Below are positions 52,365 to 61,671 of a stretch of 64,000 nucleotides of DNA, piece by piece; within the stretch, counting starts at the first letter, position 1, and the number at the start of each line of letters is the position of its first letter. Location: NCBI GenBank assembly GCA_965227905.1, contig OZ245780.1:5890001-5954000 (forward strand), read 5' to 3'. Under the pieces are notes generated by a model. That model saw nothing but the letters and a program-made list of their open reading frames with translations. It was not told where the DNA came from and did not search any database. This DNA is from CBDDHT01 sp965227905. GTDB taxonomy: Bacteria; Pseudomonadota; Alphaproteobacteria; Rhizobiales; Methyloligellaceae. Position numbers and translations under genes: made by a program.

Positions 52365-53546
52365 TCATGACCCGTATCGCATGATCGTCAGAGCCAGCGC
52401 TTGCGCACGTGGCACGACGGTTGCCAGCTCGAGATATTCCTCGGGGCTGTGGTTCTTGCCACCAACCGGTCCAACGGCACAGAGCGTGGGTGCTCCAACC
52501 TGAGCGGCAAAGCCTGAGTCCGCACATCCGCCTGACAATTCGCCTTCGATGTCCAGCCCGACATCTCCAGCCGTATCGACATAAAGGTCGAAGACGGTCT
52601 CGGACTCAGATGATTGGTTCAATGGTCTGAACTCACCCGAAATCGCAATCTGAGCTGTTGTTCCAGGCACGGAGCAAGTCTCGGCTATTTCGATGACGGC
52701 TTCGACAGCCTTGTCGCGATCGCTCGGATCCAGATATCGGAGGTCGATTCCGCACGACGCTTCAGGCGCGACCGTGTTGACGGACTGACCGCCCGAGACG
52801 AGCCCGACATTGACCGTTATCCCGCGATCGAGATCGGTCAGTTTATGCCAAGCCTGGATCTTGCGCGCTGCTTCCTCGATGGCGCTGATGCCATCGGTGA
52901 AGTTCCCACCGGAATGCGCGGCCTTGCCGAAGATCTCGGCCTTGAAGAAGACGCCGCCTTTGCGCGCCGTCACCACATTGCCGGACGGTCGGCCCGGCTC
53001 GGAATTGAAGACCACCGCTGCCTTGCTGGCTTCGCTCTCGATGACCGGCCGAGACGTCGGCGAGCCGATTTCCTCATCCCCCGTGAACAGTGCAACGAGT
53101 GGCGCAGGTGCGCCGCCAAGTTCAGCAAACGCCGCCAGAAGAAAGGCATTCTGAACAAGACCGGATTTCATGTCGGAAACGCCGGGTCCATAGGCACGCC
53201 CGTTTTCGATGCGGAATGGTCGTCGCCCGGCTTCTCCCTTGGGAAACACCGTGTCGCGATGTCCCATCATCAGGATGGGGCGATTACCCGCTGCCGCGGG
53301 AACCATTGCGCGCAAGGCATCGCCATGGGTTTCGATCGGCACGATCTCGCAATCGATCCCACGAGCCTCAAGGAAGGCACGAATGGATGCACCGACCGCA
53401 TCGACCCCGGCTTTATCGTAACTGCCACTATCGATGTTTACGAGTTCCGCCAAAAGATCGAGCATCTCCTGCTCGCGCTCTGCGATCCATTCGACGATAC
53501 GTTGTTCCTTTTCGTTACGCGTCTGCACCTTCGAGGTTCCCTTCAA
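52365..53546 (-). CDS. M20-family metallopeptidase (glutamate carboxypeptidase/CPG2-like)
   Basis: 393 residues. The two-zinc site is complete: GHRDTVFP (His and catalytic Asp), GPGVSDMKSG (bridging Asp), FTGDEEIGS (Glu pair), FNSEPGRP and the C-terminal GGKNHSPEEY. The lid domain shows GKAAHSGGNFTDGISAIEE. It has no clear signal peptide, so it is probably cytoplasmic and releases an amino acid from an N-acyl or peptide substrate. The start is TTG 53546 or GTG 53528; neither has a strong site. A MITE-like element lies 30 bp upstream. Confidence 0.92.
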   Translation of the reverse strand: MKGTSKVQTRNEKEQRIVEWIAEREQEMLDLLAELVNIDSGSYDKAGVDAVGASIRAFLEARGIDCEIVPIETHGDALRAMVPAAAGNRPILMMGHRDTVFPKGEAGRRPFRIENGRAYGPGVSDMKSGLVQNAFLLAAFAELGGAPAPLVALFTGDEEIGSPTSRPVIESEASKAAVVFNSEPGRPSGNVVTARKGGVFFKAEIFGKAAHSGGNFTDGISAIEEAARKIQAWHKLTDLDRGITVNVGLVSGGQSVNTVAPEASCGIDLRYLDPSDRDKAVEAVIEIAETCSVPGTTAQIAISGEFRPLNQSSESETVFDLYVDTAGDVGLDIEGELSGGCADSGFAAQVGAPTLCAVGPVGGKNHSPEEYLELATVVPRAQALALTIMRYGS

Positions 53547-53575
53547 TCATTGTCTTCCTGGTCTGTCTCGTTCTA

Positions 53576-53733
53576 GGGTCTGTTGAGCATCAGGTTGTGG
53601 ATTCTGGTTTTTCGAAATTGGCTCAGCTTTAGGAATGCGGGCGCAGGACATGCCTCGCATATTCAAGCCCAAAAGACGCGAAGATGGGCCAATTTCGAAA
53701 AACCAGAACCGCAACCTGATACTCAACAGACCC
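53576..53733. mobile_element. MITE-like element with about 47-bp terminal inverted repeats
   Basis: Left arm 53576-53622 and right arm 53688-53733 are near-perfect inverted copies beginning GGGTCTGTTGAG; they differ at about three bases plus one inserted A. Both ends are flanked by TA (53574-53575 and 53734-53735), as expected for a TA target duplication of IS630/Tc1-mariner-type transposition. The 65-bp interior has no coding capacity. It lies between the divergent M20 peptidase and reductase genes and so may affect their promoters. Confidence 0.75.
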
Positions 53734-53791
53734 TATACGTCGAACCCGGCTGCGAGGTCGACTCTTTCAATCCCATCAATGGAGCTTTTTC

Positions 53792-54721
53792 ATGCGTATT
53801 GCCGTTATCGGAACGGGAGCTATGGGGTCGATTTATGCCGCCCTGCTCGCAGATGCCGGGCATGATGTCTGGGCCGTCGATGCCTGGCAGGACCATGTCG
53901 ATGCAATTCGGGGGAACGGCCTGCGTGTTGAGGGCGCGAGCGGCGACCGAACCGTGAAGATGAATGCCACAACGAATGCCGCCGATGTCGGTGAGGCCGC
54001 CCTGGTTATCATTGCAACGAAAGCTGATAACGCGGAAGCCGCGGCGCTGGCGACCAAGCCGATTCTCGGCGCGAACTCGGTTGTCCTCGCTATTCAGAAC
54101 GGTCTTGGCAGCGCCGACCGGATTGCATCGGTCGTCGGTGGCGAGCGTGTTATGATGGGCGTCGTCGGCGGGTTCGGAGCGTCAATGAAAGGTCCGGGAC
54201 ATGCTCATCACAACGGCATGGAGTTTGTCCGCCTCGGCGCCTTCGAAGGCGGGATGACACCGCGGTTCGAAGAGGTTGGCGAGGTCTGGCGCTCGGGCGG
54301 CTTTAAAGTTCTGACCTTCGACGACATTCACAAGATGGTTTGGGAAAAACTGATCTGCAACACGACCTACTCGGGACCCTGCACACTAACGGGGCTGACG
54401 ATCGCCGGCATCCAGGCAAGCCCCGATGCATGGTCTGTGGCGCAAGCCTGTGCCAAGGAGGCCTATTCGGTCGCACGTGCGAAAGGCATCGATCTCGATT
54501 TCGACGATCCTGTCGCCTACGTCAAAGCCTTCGGCGAAAAGATCCCGAATGCAAAGCCTTCGATGCTCCAGGACCATTTGGCAGGACGCCGCTGCGAGGT
54601 CGACGTGATCAATGGCGCTATTCCCCGCGTTGCTGCAGAGGTTGGCCTAGAAGCGCCAGTGAACAGTCTGATCGTCGCTCTCATCAAAGCGAAAGAGACC
54701 GGCTTCGATACGGCAAACTGA
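53792..54721 (+). CDS. Ketopantoate reductase (PanE/ApbA)-family protein
   Basis: 309 residues. N-terminal dinucleotide-binding motif GTGAMGSIYAALLADAGHDV, catalytic Lys in HKMVWEKLICNTTYSG (about 187) and the Glu-bearing PSMLQDHLAGRRCEVDVING near 265. All catalytic residues of 2-dehydropantoate 2-reductases are present, but many family members reduce other 2-oxo acids. GGAG seven bases before the ATG. It is followed after 37 bp by an oxaloacetate-decarboxylase-like gene, not by pantothenate genes, which favours a catabolic role. Confidence 0.9.
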   Translation: MRIAVIGTGAMGSIYAALLADAGHDVWAVDAWQDHVDAIRGNGLRVEGASGDRTVKMNATTNAADVGEAALVIIATKADNAEAAALATKPILGANSVVLAIQNGLGSADRIASVVGGERVMMGVVGGFGASMKGPGHAHHNGMEFVRLGAFEGGMTPRFEEVGEVWRSGGFKVLTFDDIHKMVWEKLICNTTYSGPCTLTGLTIAGIQASPDAWSVAQACAKEAYSVARAKGIDLDFDDPVAYVKAFGEKIPNAKPSMLQDHLAGRRCEVDVINGAIPRVAAEVGLEAPVNSLIVALIKAKETGFDTAN

Positions 54722-54758
54722 ACCGCCTCAAACCCAAAAATACAAGGACAGGAACTCT

Positions 54759-55619
54759 ATGCGTTGGAATGAGAGACGAGAGCGTTTTCGCGCGGTCTTA
54801 AGCGGCGACCGCTGCGTTCATCCAGGATCTGTGTTCGATCCGATATCGGCGCGGATTGCCGAAGATCTCGGATTCGAGGTCGGGATGTTTGCCGGCTCGG
54901 TTGCTTCGCTGACGGTTCTCGGTGCACCTGACCTGATCGTGCTGACCTTGTCCGAATTTGCCGATCAGGCGCATCGGATTTGCCGGGCGGGAAACCTTCC
55001 GCTCCTTGTCGATGCAGATCATGGCTATGGCAACGCTCTCAACGTCATGCGCACTGTCGAAGAACTTGAGAATGCCGGAGTCTCAGCGCTCTCGATCGAG
55101 GATACGCGCTTGCCAACATCGCATGCCAAGGACGGTGCGAGTGCTCTTCTGACGATTGAAGAAGGCGCCGGCAAAATGCGCGCGGCGGTTCAGGCCAGAC
55201 GCGACCCTGGCCTCGTGATCGCCGGTCGAACCAGCGCCACGTCCATGAGCACCATCGAAGATGCGATTGAACGCGGGAAAGCGTATGAGGCGGAAGGCGT
55301 CGACGCCCTGTTCTTCATCGGCGTGAAGAGCCGCGAAGATCTCGACAAGCTGGTCGACGCGACATCGCTGCCGATCATTCTTGGTGGCCCTGCGAAGGAG
55401 TTGATCGACCTCGACTATTTGAGTGGTCGGAATGTAAGAGTGTGTCTGCAGGGACATCAGCCATTTGCCGCTGCTGTGCAGGCCGTGCACGATACATTGA
55501 AGGCTCTTCGCGAAGGAACGAAACCGTCAGATCTGACTGGTGTCGCCTCGTCCGATCTTATGAAACGGGTTACGAAGGGTGCCGACTATGACGGTTGGCG
55601 CGAGGACTACCTGAACTAA
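54759..55619 (+). CDS. Oxaloacetate decarboxylase-like protein of the isocitrate lyase/PEP mutase superfamily
   Basis: 286 residues. The Mg2+ region VDADHGYGNALNVMRTVEEL and ALSIEDTRLP match the PA4872-type oxaloacetate decarboxylases rather than methylisocitrate lyases: the KKCGH loop found in the paralogue at 36914 is missing, replaced by TSHAKDGASALLTIEEG. It should decarboxylate oxaloacetate or a 3-methyl analogue to pyruvate or 2-oxobutyrate. AAGGACAGGA precedes the ATG. It is co-oriented with a 2-oxo-acid reductase gene and followed by a long palindrome. Confidence 0.88.
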   Translation: MRWNERRERFRAVLSGDRCVHPGSVFDPISARIAEDLGFEVGMFAGSVASLTVLGAPDLIVLTLSEFADQAHRICRAGNLPLLVDADHGYGNALNVMRTVEELENAGVSALSIEDTRLPTSHAKDGASALLTIEEGAGKMRAAVQARRDPGLVIAGRTSATSMSTIEDAIERGKAYEAEGVDALFFIGVKSREDLDKLVDATSLPIILGGPAKELIDLDYLSGRNVRVCLQGHQPFAAAVQAVHDTLKALREGTKPSDLTGVASSDLMKRVTKGADYDGWREDYLN

Positions 55620-55632
55620 GCGCGCAGTATAT

Positions 55633-55711
55633 GTCCCGGACTTGATCCGGGACCCAGGGCGATCAAAAACAATCGCAAATGCAGCCCTGGGCCCCGGATC
55701 AAGTCCGGGGC
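55633..55711. repeat. Long GC-rich inverted repeat, intergenic
   Basis: 28-bp arms (55633-55660 and 55684-55711) match at 26 of 28 positions around a 23-nt spacer. Each arm contains its own small palindrome (C/T)CCCGGACTTGATCCGGG. It closes the oxaloacetate-decarboxylase-like gene and would form a very stable stem; no T-run follows. The unit resembles palindromic elements dispersed in alphaproteobacterial genomes. Confidence 0.75.
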
Positions 55712-55763
55712 GTAGAACCAGGTGCTCTTTGCCGTTGATCAACCTTGAGTCGGAGAAGTTAGA

Positions 55764-56726
55764 ATGCGTGTCGTGATCACAGGTGGATCGGGGTTTCTCG
55801 GCCTCATGCTTGCTGAGCGGATCGCTCAAGAAGGGCTTATCGACGGTTCCGGGACACGCAAGCAGCCCGAACAGATCGTGCTTCTCGATCAAGTGGCGGC
55901 CAATACGGATACGCCAGTGATATCGTCCCTCGTCGGGGACGTTACAGACATCGATCTCATTGCGCAGGCGATCACCCCTGACACAATCGCCGTGTTCCAT
56001 CTTGCCGCAATCGTGAGTGCCCATGCCGAAGCCGACTTCGACCTTGGCATGGCGGTCAATCTGGATGCGACCCGCGCGATCCTTGAACGATGTCGTTCGG
56101 CAGATTCAGCTCCGCGGCTCGTGTTCCCAAGCTCGGTCGCCGCATTCGGTGGCGATGGTGGCGTCATGAGTGCAGCCGCAGCGAACCGGCCGCGTTCGTC
56201 CTATGGCACGCAAAAAGCCATCGGCGAGCTTCTGGTGAACGACTATTCCCGCAAGGGATTCATAGATGGCCGTGCCATACGCCTGCCAACCGTCGTCGTT
56301 CGCCCGGGCAAGCCGAACAAAGCGGCCTCGTCATTCGCGAGTTCCATTATCCGGGAACCGCTGAACGGCGAACGCGCAGTGTGCCCAGTGGGCACCGATC
56401 TCCGCTTGTGGCTTGCATCACCAGAAGGCGCAGTCGCCGGGTTGATCCACGCCCATGACATCGCGTCCGAGCGCCTTCCGGAATGGAGAGCGCTCAACCT
56501 GCCCGGTTTGAGCACAACCGTCGGCGAGATGGTTGCAGCCCTGGATGCCCAAGGTGGCGACTCATCCCTGATCGACTGGATACCCGATCCAGCCATCGAA
56601 GCGATTGTTGCGACCTGGCCTGCCAAGATTGAAACCGAATTCGAACACGCGCTCGGATTCAAGCCTGACTCATCTCTGGATGCGCTTGTGATTCAGTACA
56701 AAGAGCTGATGGCCGCATCAGCCTAG
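55764..56726 (+). CDS. denD: NAD-dependent epimerase/dehydratase, D-erythronate dehydrogenase (DenD)-like
   Basis: 320 residues of extended SDR type: GGSGFLGLMLAERIA at the N-terminus, VFHLAAIVSAHAEADFDLGM, the catalytic Ser in FPSSVAAFG and YxxxK in SSYGTQKAIGE. The length, the HLAAIVSA stretch and the SFASSIIREPLNGER segment recall DenD/UxuB-like sugar-acid dehydrogenases that make 2-oxotetronates. No tetronate kinase (OtnK) gene is close, so the substrate may differ. GGAGAAG precedes the ATG. Its stop overlaps that of the convergent sulfatase gene. Confidence 0.86.
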   Translation: MRVVITGGSGFLGLMLAERIAQEGLIDGSGTRKQPEQIVLLDQVAANTDTPVISSLVGDVTDIDLIAQAITPDTIAVFHLAAIVSAHAEADFDLGMAVNLDATRAILERCRSADSAPRLVFPSSVAAFGGDGGVMSAAAANRPRSSYGTQKAIGELLVNDYSRKGFIDGRAIRLPTVVVRPGKPNKAASSFASSIIREPLNGERAVCPVGTDLRLWLASPEGAVAGLIHAHDIASERLPEWRALNLPGLSTTVGEMVAALDAQGGDSSLIDWIPDPAIEAIVATWPAKIETEFEHALGFKPDSSLDALVIQYKELMAASA

Positions 56727-58183
56727 TTGAAATCGGGAGCAACGCCAGGCGGTGGTGAAAAGCCAAGGTCGCCGCGTTCAATCACGGCCTCCCGACCTCC
56801 ACTGGCCTCCATCAGCTTGACTTGGTCGGCTTTCGCCTGTCTGTCGACAGCGTCCGGATCGACAATTGCCTTCAGTTCGGCGGTGAGATCTTCAAGGATC
56901 GGCTGTGCATTGGCATCTCTGGCGAGGTCTTTGAGTTCCTCGGGATCTTCTCCGAGGTCAAACAACTGCGGTTCATAGCCAACATAGTGCACAAGCTTGT
57001 AAGGGCCTTTCCGGATCATGTAGGCCGCCGTCTTGGAGCCCATGGCGTGATACTCGGAAAAGACCGCACGATCTGCATCTTCCCCGGAAATTATCTTTAA
57101 AATATCACCGCCTGGATGTGCATCCGTTACAGTTGCGGCGTCGGCCGCGCCGGCACCGCCAACAATCAACGGGTAAAGATCCAGAAGATTGGTCGGAGTC
57201 TCGACCACGCTTCCTTCAGACACCCCGGGACCCGCAACAATGAGCGGAACGGCAACGGCCTCTTCATACATGTTGGATTTGCCCCACAGGCCGCGTGCGC
57301 CAAGATTGTCGCCATGATCGCTGGTGTAAACGACCCTTGTATCATCCGTAAGTCCGGCGTCGTCGAGCGCCTTGAGCACGTTCCCGATATTGTCGTCGAG
57401 GAAAGTGCAGAGCCCGAGATAACCGGCGAGCGCTCGCTTCACCATCTCCGGTGTCTCGAAGAACTCATCATAAGCGAATGTAGAGCGGTAGTCCTCGAGC
57501 CAGGGATGCAGAGGCTGGTCGCGCTGGTCATAGAGTTTTGGCGACGGCAGATCCTGATCGTAATAGGGATAGTAATAATCCGGCGGTGCCGTCAGCGGAA
57601 AATGCGGGCACACGAAAGAGACGAACAGGACCCAGGGTTTATCCCGAAACGCCTGCGCCTCTTCGCGTAGCCAGATCTGTGCTCGCGCCGCGATTTCGCG
57701 GTCATAGAGCGTATATGGAGACTCTCCGGGGCCGGCCATCTTGGCCATCTTCCAGGAACCGCCCCTTTTCGGCATATCCTCATCGCGCACCAGGCCGAGC
57801 AGGTCTCCTTCGCCGTCGATGACATGCATGCCGATCCGTTCATCGGAGAAACCATTGTCGTCCTTGTCGGAGCGGAAATGCAGCTTGCCGATTGAAACCG
57901 TCTGATGACCACGGTCGCGAAGCAGACTGTGCCAGCTCTCATGATCCCCATGAAATGGCGTGGCGTTGTCCCAGCATCCGATTTGATGGACATACTTGCC
58001 GGTTGCGAACGAAGCGCGTGCCGGGACGCAAACCGGGCATGGCGTATAGGCCGCTTCGAAACGCGCGCCGCGTGCTGCCAACCGGTCGATGTTCGGCGTC
58101 TTTACGATGTCATGCCCATAGCAACCGGAGATCCGTCGCTGATGCTGGTCGGACATGATGATGATGAGATTTTTGGGCTCCAT
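56723..58183 (-). CDS. Sulfatase (alkaline phosphatase superfamily, choline-sulfatase-like)
   Basis: 486 residues. The formylglycine site is CPVCVPARASFATG (CxPxR), metal ligands include Asp in IIMSDQHQRR and the DH pair in YTSDHGDNLGARGLWGKSN, and FSEYHAMG follows. There is no signal peptide, so it is probably cytoplasmic. Choline-O-sulfatase-like or phosphonate monoester hydrolase-like specificity is possible. Of two close ATGs the second (58183) has GGAG seven bases before. No formylglycine-generating enzyme gene is seen in the window. Confidence 0.92.
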   Translation of the reverse strand: MEPKNLIIIMSDQHQRRISGCYGHDIVKTPNIDRLAARGARFEAAYTPCPVCVPARASFATGKYVHQIGCWDNATPFHGDHESWHSLLRDRGHQTVSIGKLHFRSDKDDNGFSDERIGMHVIDGEGDLLGLVRDEDMPKRGGSWKMAKMAGPGESPYTLYDREIAARAQIWLREEAQAFRDKPWVLFVSFVCPHFPLTAPPDYYYPYYDQDLPSPKLYDQRDQPLHPWLEDYRSTFAYDEFFETPEMVKRALAGYLGLCTFLDDNIGNVLKALDDAGLTDDTRVVYTSDHGDNLGARGLWGKSNMYEEAVAVPLIVAGPGVSEGSVVETPTNLLDLYPLIVGGAGAADAATVTDAHPGGDILKIISGEDADRAVFSEYHAMGSKTAAYMIRKGPYKLVHYVGYEPQLFDLGEDPEELKDLARDANAQPILEDLTAELKAIVDPDAVDRQAKADQVKLMEASGGREAVIERGDLGFSPPPGVAPDFN

Positions 58184-58452
58184 TTGAGGCTCCATTCAGC
58201 GATTCTTAAGAGGATCGAATTCGGCGATGGGGGTCATGACCGAGATGTGAGTTTTCGCTTCGGTTCTGTGTTCGTGCCTTGGCGAGACAACAGGAAGGCA
58301 ATCCGTCGTCTATTTCATCATGGAGGCGATGCCAAATGCAAAGATGTGTCCTGCATGGCAGGTCGCATCGCATTGAGCAGGGGTGGTTTCCCGTATGGCA
58401 TGACGCGTGTATGGATAGGCGAAACTGAAGTGAAAAGCAGTGGAGACCGTAG

Positions 58453-59769
58453 ATGTATCAGGATGCGCATGGATTGGACTTGACGGCAGCCAATAGCAAC
58501 GCCGTCGCGGCTTATGACACCGCGGTCAAGGCATTCCTGGAGTATCGGCTGTCGACAGGCGATCACATCAAGGCGTCGCTTGAAGCCGATCCCGACTTTC
58601 CGATGGGACTGTGTTTTCGCGGCTATCTGCTGATGCAACTCGGCACGACGGCCATCTATCCAAAGGTCCGCGCCGTTCAGGAGCAAGCCAAGGCAAGGGC
58701 CGCCGATGGAACAGAGCGGGAAGCTAAGCATGCCGAAGCGCTCGGCCACTGGCTGGACGGTCATGTCGGGGAAGCCTGCCGCGTCTGGGGCGAGATCCTC
58801 GCAATAGCGCCACAAGACCTGCTCGCTCTGCGCCTCCATCACTTTCTGAGCTTCTGGCAAGGCAACCGCGGCAGTCTGCGGGATGTGCCGCTCGCAGCAC
58901 TCGCGGCCGTCGATGAAAGTCTGCCGGGATATGGTTTTATCCAGGGGATGGTGGCGTTCGGCCATGAAGAATGCGGCAGTTATGTTCAGGCCGAACGCTT
59001 CGGCCGTGCGGCCGTCGAACGCAACGGCGATGACCTTTGGGCCATTCATGCCGTATCCCATGTGTTGGAGATGCAGGGTCGCTACGACGAGGGCACGAGC
59101 TGGCTCGGTCAGCCATTCGGCACTTGGGAGGACCGCAATCCGTTCAAAGACCATGTGTGGTGGCACCTCGCTCTGTTCGAACTTGAGCTTGGGAACACCG
59201 GACGCGTTCTCGAAATCTATGACCGCGAGGTGAAAGTCGATGAAGGAGTGTTTTACCTCGATGTCCAGAATGCGGCATCGCTTCTCATGCGGCTGGAGCT
59301 TGCCGGCATCGATGTCGGGCAGCGCTGGGACCAACTCGCTGACCTGACCGAAAGCCGGATCGACGACCATGTGATTGCCTTTACGGACACACAGTTCGTT
59401 CTGTCGCTCGCCGGCGCCAGGCGCAAAGATAGCGCGCAACGCTACCTGGAATCGCTGCAGCGCTATGCCGCGAACGAGAATACGGACACTGCAGCGGTCA
59501 CTGCCGATCTCGGTGTTCGGATTGCGGAAGGTCTGGTCGCCTATTCCGGTGGACACTATGCACAAACAGTGGAGCGCCTCCTGCCCATCCGGCACGATCT
59601 CGGCCCGATTGGTGGCAGCCATGCACAGCACGACATCTTCCACCAGCTTCTGATCGACGCAACGTTACGTGAAGGCCGTACGGAGCTAGCGCGCATTCTT
59701 CTCATGGAACGCGCCGTGATCAAACCGAACAGCAGCTGGGCCCAAGACCACCTAGCCGCGCTCCACTGA
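58453..59769 (+). CDS. TTC38-like tetratricopeptide-repeat protein
   Basis: 438 residues, all helical, with TPR-like pairs such as ALGHWLDGHVGEACRVWGEI, LAIAPQDLLALRLHHF and AVERNGDDLWAIHAVSHVLE, the last being the most conserved stretch in proteins related to animal TTC38. GGAGACC precedes the ATG. The biochemical role of TTC38-type proteins is unknown. It ends four bases before an MFS transporter gene, suggesting joint expression. Confidence 0.85.
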   Translation: MYQDAHGLDLTAANSNAVAAYDTAVKAFLEYRLSTGDHIKASLEADPDFPMGLCFRGYLLMQLGTTAIYPKVRAVQEQAKARAADGTEREAKHAEALGHWLDGHVGEACRVWGEILAIAPQDLLALRLHHFLSFWQGNRGSLRDVPLAALAAVDESLPGYGFIQGMVAFGHEECGSYVQAERFGRAAVERNGDDLWAIHAVSHVLEMQGRYDEGTSWLGQPFGTWEDRNPFKDHVWWHLALFELELGNTGRVLEIYDREVKVDEGVFYLDVQNAASLLMRLELAGIDVGQRWDQLADLTESRIDDHVIAFTDTQFVLSLAGARRKDSAQRYLESLQRYAANENTDTAAVTADLGVRIAEGLVAYSGGHYAQTVERLLPIRHDLGPIGGSHAQHDIFHQLLIDATLREGRTELARILLMERAVIKPNSSWAQDHLAALH

Positions 59770-59773
59770 AATC

Positions 59774-61030
59774 GTGACAGATCGCGACAAGAGCAACACA
59801 GGAGTCCTTATTGTTGCAGCGCTGGCAGCAAGCTATGTGCTGTCCCAATTCTATCGGGTCTCAAACGCTGTCATCGCACCCGAACTCATGCGCGACCTCA
59901 GCCTGTCCCCAGAGGCGATGGGTGCGATCACAGGTCTCTTCTTCCTGACATTCGCTGCTGCCCAGATCCCGGCAGGCATTCTTCTGGACCGGTATGGTCC
60001 ACGCCGTACGATGTCCTACATGCTGTTGATCGCTGTCGTCGGTGCAGTGATCTACGCCATGGCGGAAACAGCAACTGAACTGTCGGTCGGGCGGGCGTTG
60101 ATCGGTATCGGCTGCGCCCCCGGCCTGATGGGCGCTTTTGTTATCCTCGGACGATGGTATCCGCCGGAACGGTTTGCCACGCTTGCAAGTCTCGTCTTTA
60201 TTTTCGGTGGTATGGGTCAGATGGTCGCGACAACACCGCTGTCGCTGGCCAGCGATGCATTGGGTTGGCGGGGAGCCTTTTTCGGCATCGCGGGCGTCAC
60301 GGCGATTACAGCTGTATTCCTCTACCTGATTTTGCGTGACGCACCGCCGGGACACATCACTCACAAACATGCACCGGAAAGCATCGGTACCATCGCAAGA
60401 GGCTTGATCGCCGTATTCGCCAACCGTCAGCTCTGGCACATCTCCGCGCTCCAGTTCGTCTGCTACGCGAGTGTGTTAACGGTCTCAGGTCTGTGGGGAG
60501 GCCCCTATCTCAAGGATGTGCACGGTCTGGACGGATCCGATCGCGGAAACGTGCTGATGGCCGTCAATGTCGCCATGATCGTGGGCGTTCTCGGCTATGG
60601 CCGACTTGAGCGCCTCACCGACTCGCGCAAGTGGACAATGATCGGCGGTGCGGTTGCCACCGCCGGAATCCTGGCCGTGCTTGCCGCTCTTCCGGACCCC
60701 GGCCTCTGGCTCGTCACAGCTCTGCTGATGGCATTGGGATGTTCAGGCAGCTACTTCATGCTTGCTCATGCACACGCACGGCACGTCATTCCGGACCCTC
60801 TTTTAGGACGCGGCATGACGGCGCAGAATATGGCTGTCATGGGCGGCGTCTTCGTCATGCAGGCATTGTCTGGGCTGATTATCGGGGCATTCGCTGAGCC
60901 GGGAACCGCCGCTCCGGCCGAAGCCTACCGCATGGTTTTCGGTGCGCTCTGCCTCTTCACCCTTGCCGGCCTGGGCCTGTATCTGCCCGTGCAGAACGTA
61001 AGGCCTAGCCAGCTCGCCGACGCTCAATAG
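59774..61030 (+). CDS. Major facilitator superfamily transporter
   Basis: 418 residues with twelve membrane segments, starting at GTG 59774. The MFS motif between segments 2 and 3 reads GILLDRYGPRRTMSYML (GxxxDRxGRR type), and VGRALIGIGCAPGLMGAFVI follows in segment 4. The N-terminal SQFYRVSNAVIAPELMRDLS is usual for bacterial organic-acid or nitrate-like MFS carriers. The substrate is unknown. It is paired with the TTC38-like gene and convergent with the AhpD-like gene. Confidence 0.92.
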   Translation: MTDRDKSNTGVLIVAALAASYVLSQFYRVSNAVIAPELMRDLSLSPEAMGAITGLFFLTFAAAQIPAGILLDRYGPRRTMSYMLLIAVVGAVIYAMAETATELSVGRALIGIGCAPGLMGAFVILGRWYPPERFATLASLVFIFGGMGQMVATTPLSLASDALGWRGAFFGIAGVTAITAVFLYLILRDAPPGHITHKHAPESIGTIARGLIAVFANRQLWHISALQFVCYASVLTVSGLWGGPYLKDVHGLDGSDRGNVLMAVNVAMIVGVLGYGRLERLTDSRKWTMIGGAVATAGILAVLAALPDPGLWLVTALLMALGCSGSYFMLAHAHARHVIPDPLLGRGMTAQNMAVMGGVFVMQALSGLIIGAFAEPGTAAPAEAYRMVFGALCLFTLAGLGLYLPVQNVRPSQLADAQ

Positions 61031-61092
61031 GAATGATGTAAGGATCGGTGTCTCATTGAGCGCCGGATGATGTCTTCATACCAGCGGTGGTA

Positions 61093-61644
61093 TTAGGGCT
61101 CGAGCCAGAACGGATCGACTGTGGTGCGGGCAAGATTGTTCGTGATAGTTGCCTGAGTGTACCAACCAATGATCGCAACCACTTCGACCAGTTCGGCGTT
61201 GCTCAAACCTTCATTGTTGAACTCGGCAAGCTCCGCATCTGAAATTCGGCCTTGCGTTTCGATGAGGCGCTGTGATGCCTTCTGGATCAGAGCATGACGG
61301 GGATTTGACATTGGCTGGCCGGTTACCGCCGCTTCGATATCCTCGGGCGCTGTTTTCATCATGCGCAAAAATTTGGTGTGGGCCGCAAGACAATACTCGC
61401 AGTCGTTGCGTCGGGAAACTTCCAAAGAAATGATCTCCCGCTCGGCCGCACGCAATTTGGTGCGCTGAAGCGTGCGTCGCATCGCCTCAAATGCCGTGAT
61501 CACCACCGCGCTTTGAGCCAAAACCTTGTGGAAGTTCGGAATGCGTCCGTTGAACATTTTTGAGAGGTCTTGAAGAGACGCATCGGCCTCCTCGGAGCCG
61601 CCACCGACTTCGTAACCCGGAATACGTTGCGCACCTTCGCTCAT
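61093..61644 (-). CDS. Carboxymuconolactone decarboxylase/AhpD-like protein (peroxidase-related)
   Basis: 183 residues, all alpha. The AhpD-type redox motif CEYCLAAH (CxxC...H) lies near 86-93 in LEVSRRNDCEYCLAAHTKF. GAGG eight bases before ATG 61644 makes this a better start than TTG 61662. It is the last of three genes with the Rieske oxygenase and its reductase. It may protect from peroxides or act on the oxygenation product; the CxxC favours a thiol-based alkylhydroperoxidase role. Confidence 0.88.
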   Translation of the reverse strand: MSEGAQRIPGYEVGGGSEEADASLQDLSKMFNGRIPNFHKVLAQSAVVITAFEAMRRTLQRTKLRAAEREIISLEVSRRNDCEYCLAAHTKFLRMMKTAPEDIEAAVTGQPMSNPRHALIQKASQRLIETQGRISDAELAEFNNEGLSNAELVEVVAIIGWYTQATITNNLARTTVDPFWLEP

Positions 61645-61671
61645 TGAACTTGTCCTCAGCAATTGCGGTGC

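Noticed and set aside
58318..59643. Reverse frame of 441 codons opposite the TTC38-like gene
   Set aside because: The forward frame has a ribosome site and recognisable TPR helices; the reverse frame is a codon-bias shadow.
61078..61093. ATACCA/TGGTAT hairpin after the AhpD-like gene
   Set aside because: Only six base pairs with no T-run on either strand; too weak to call a terminator.
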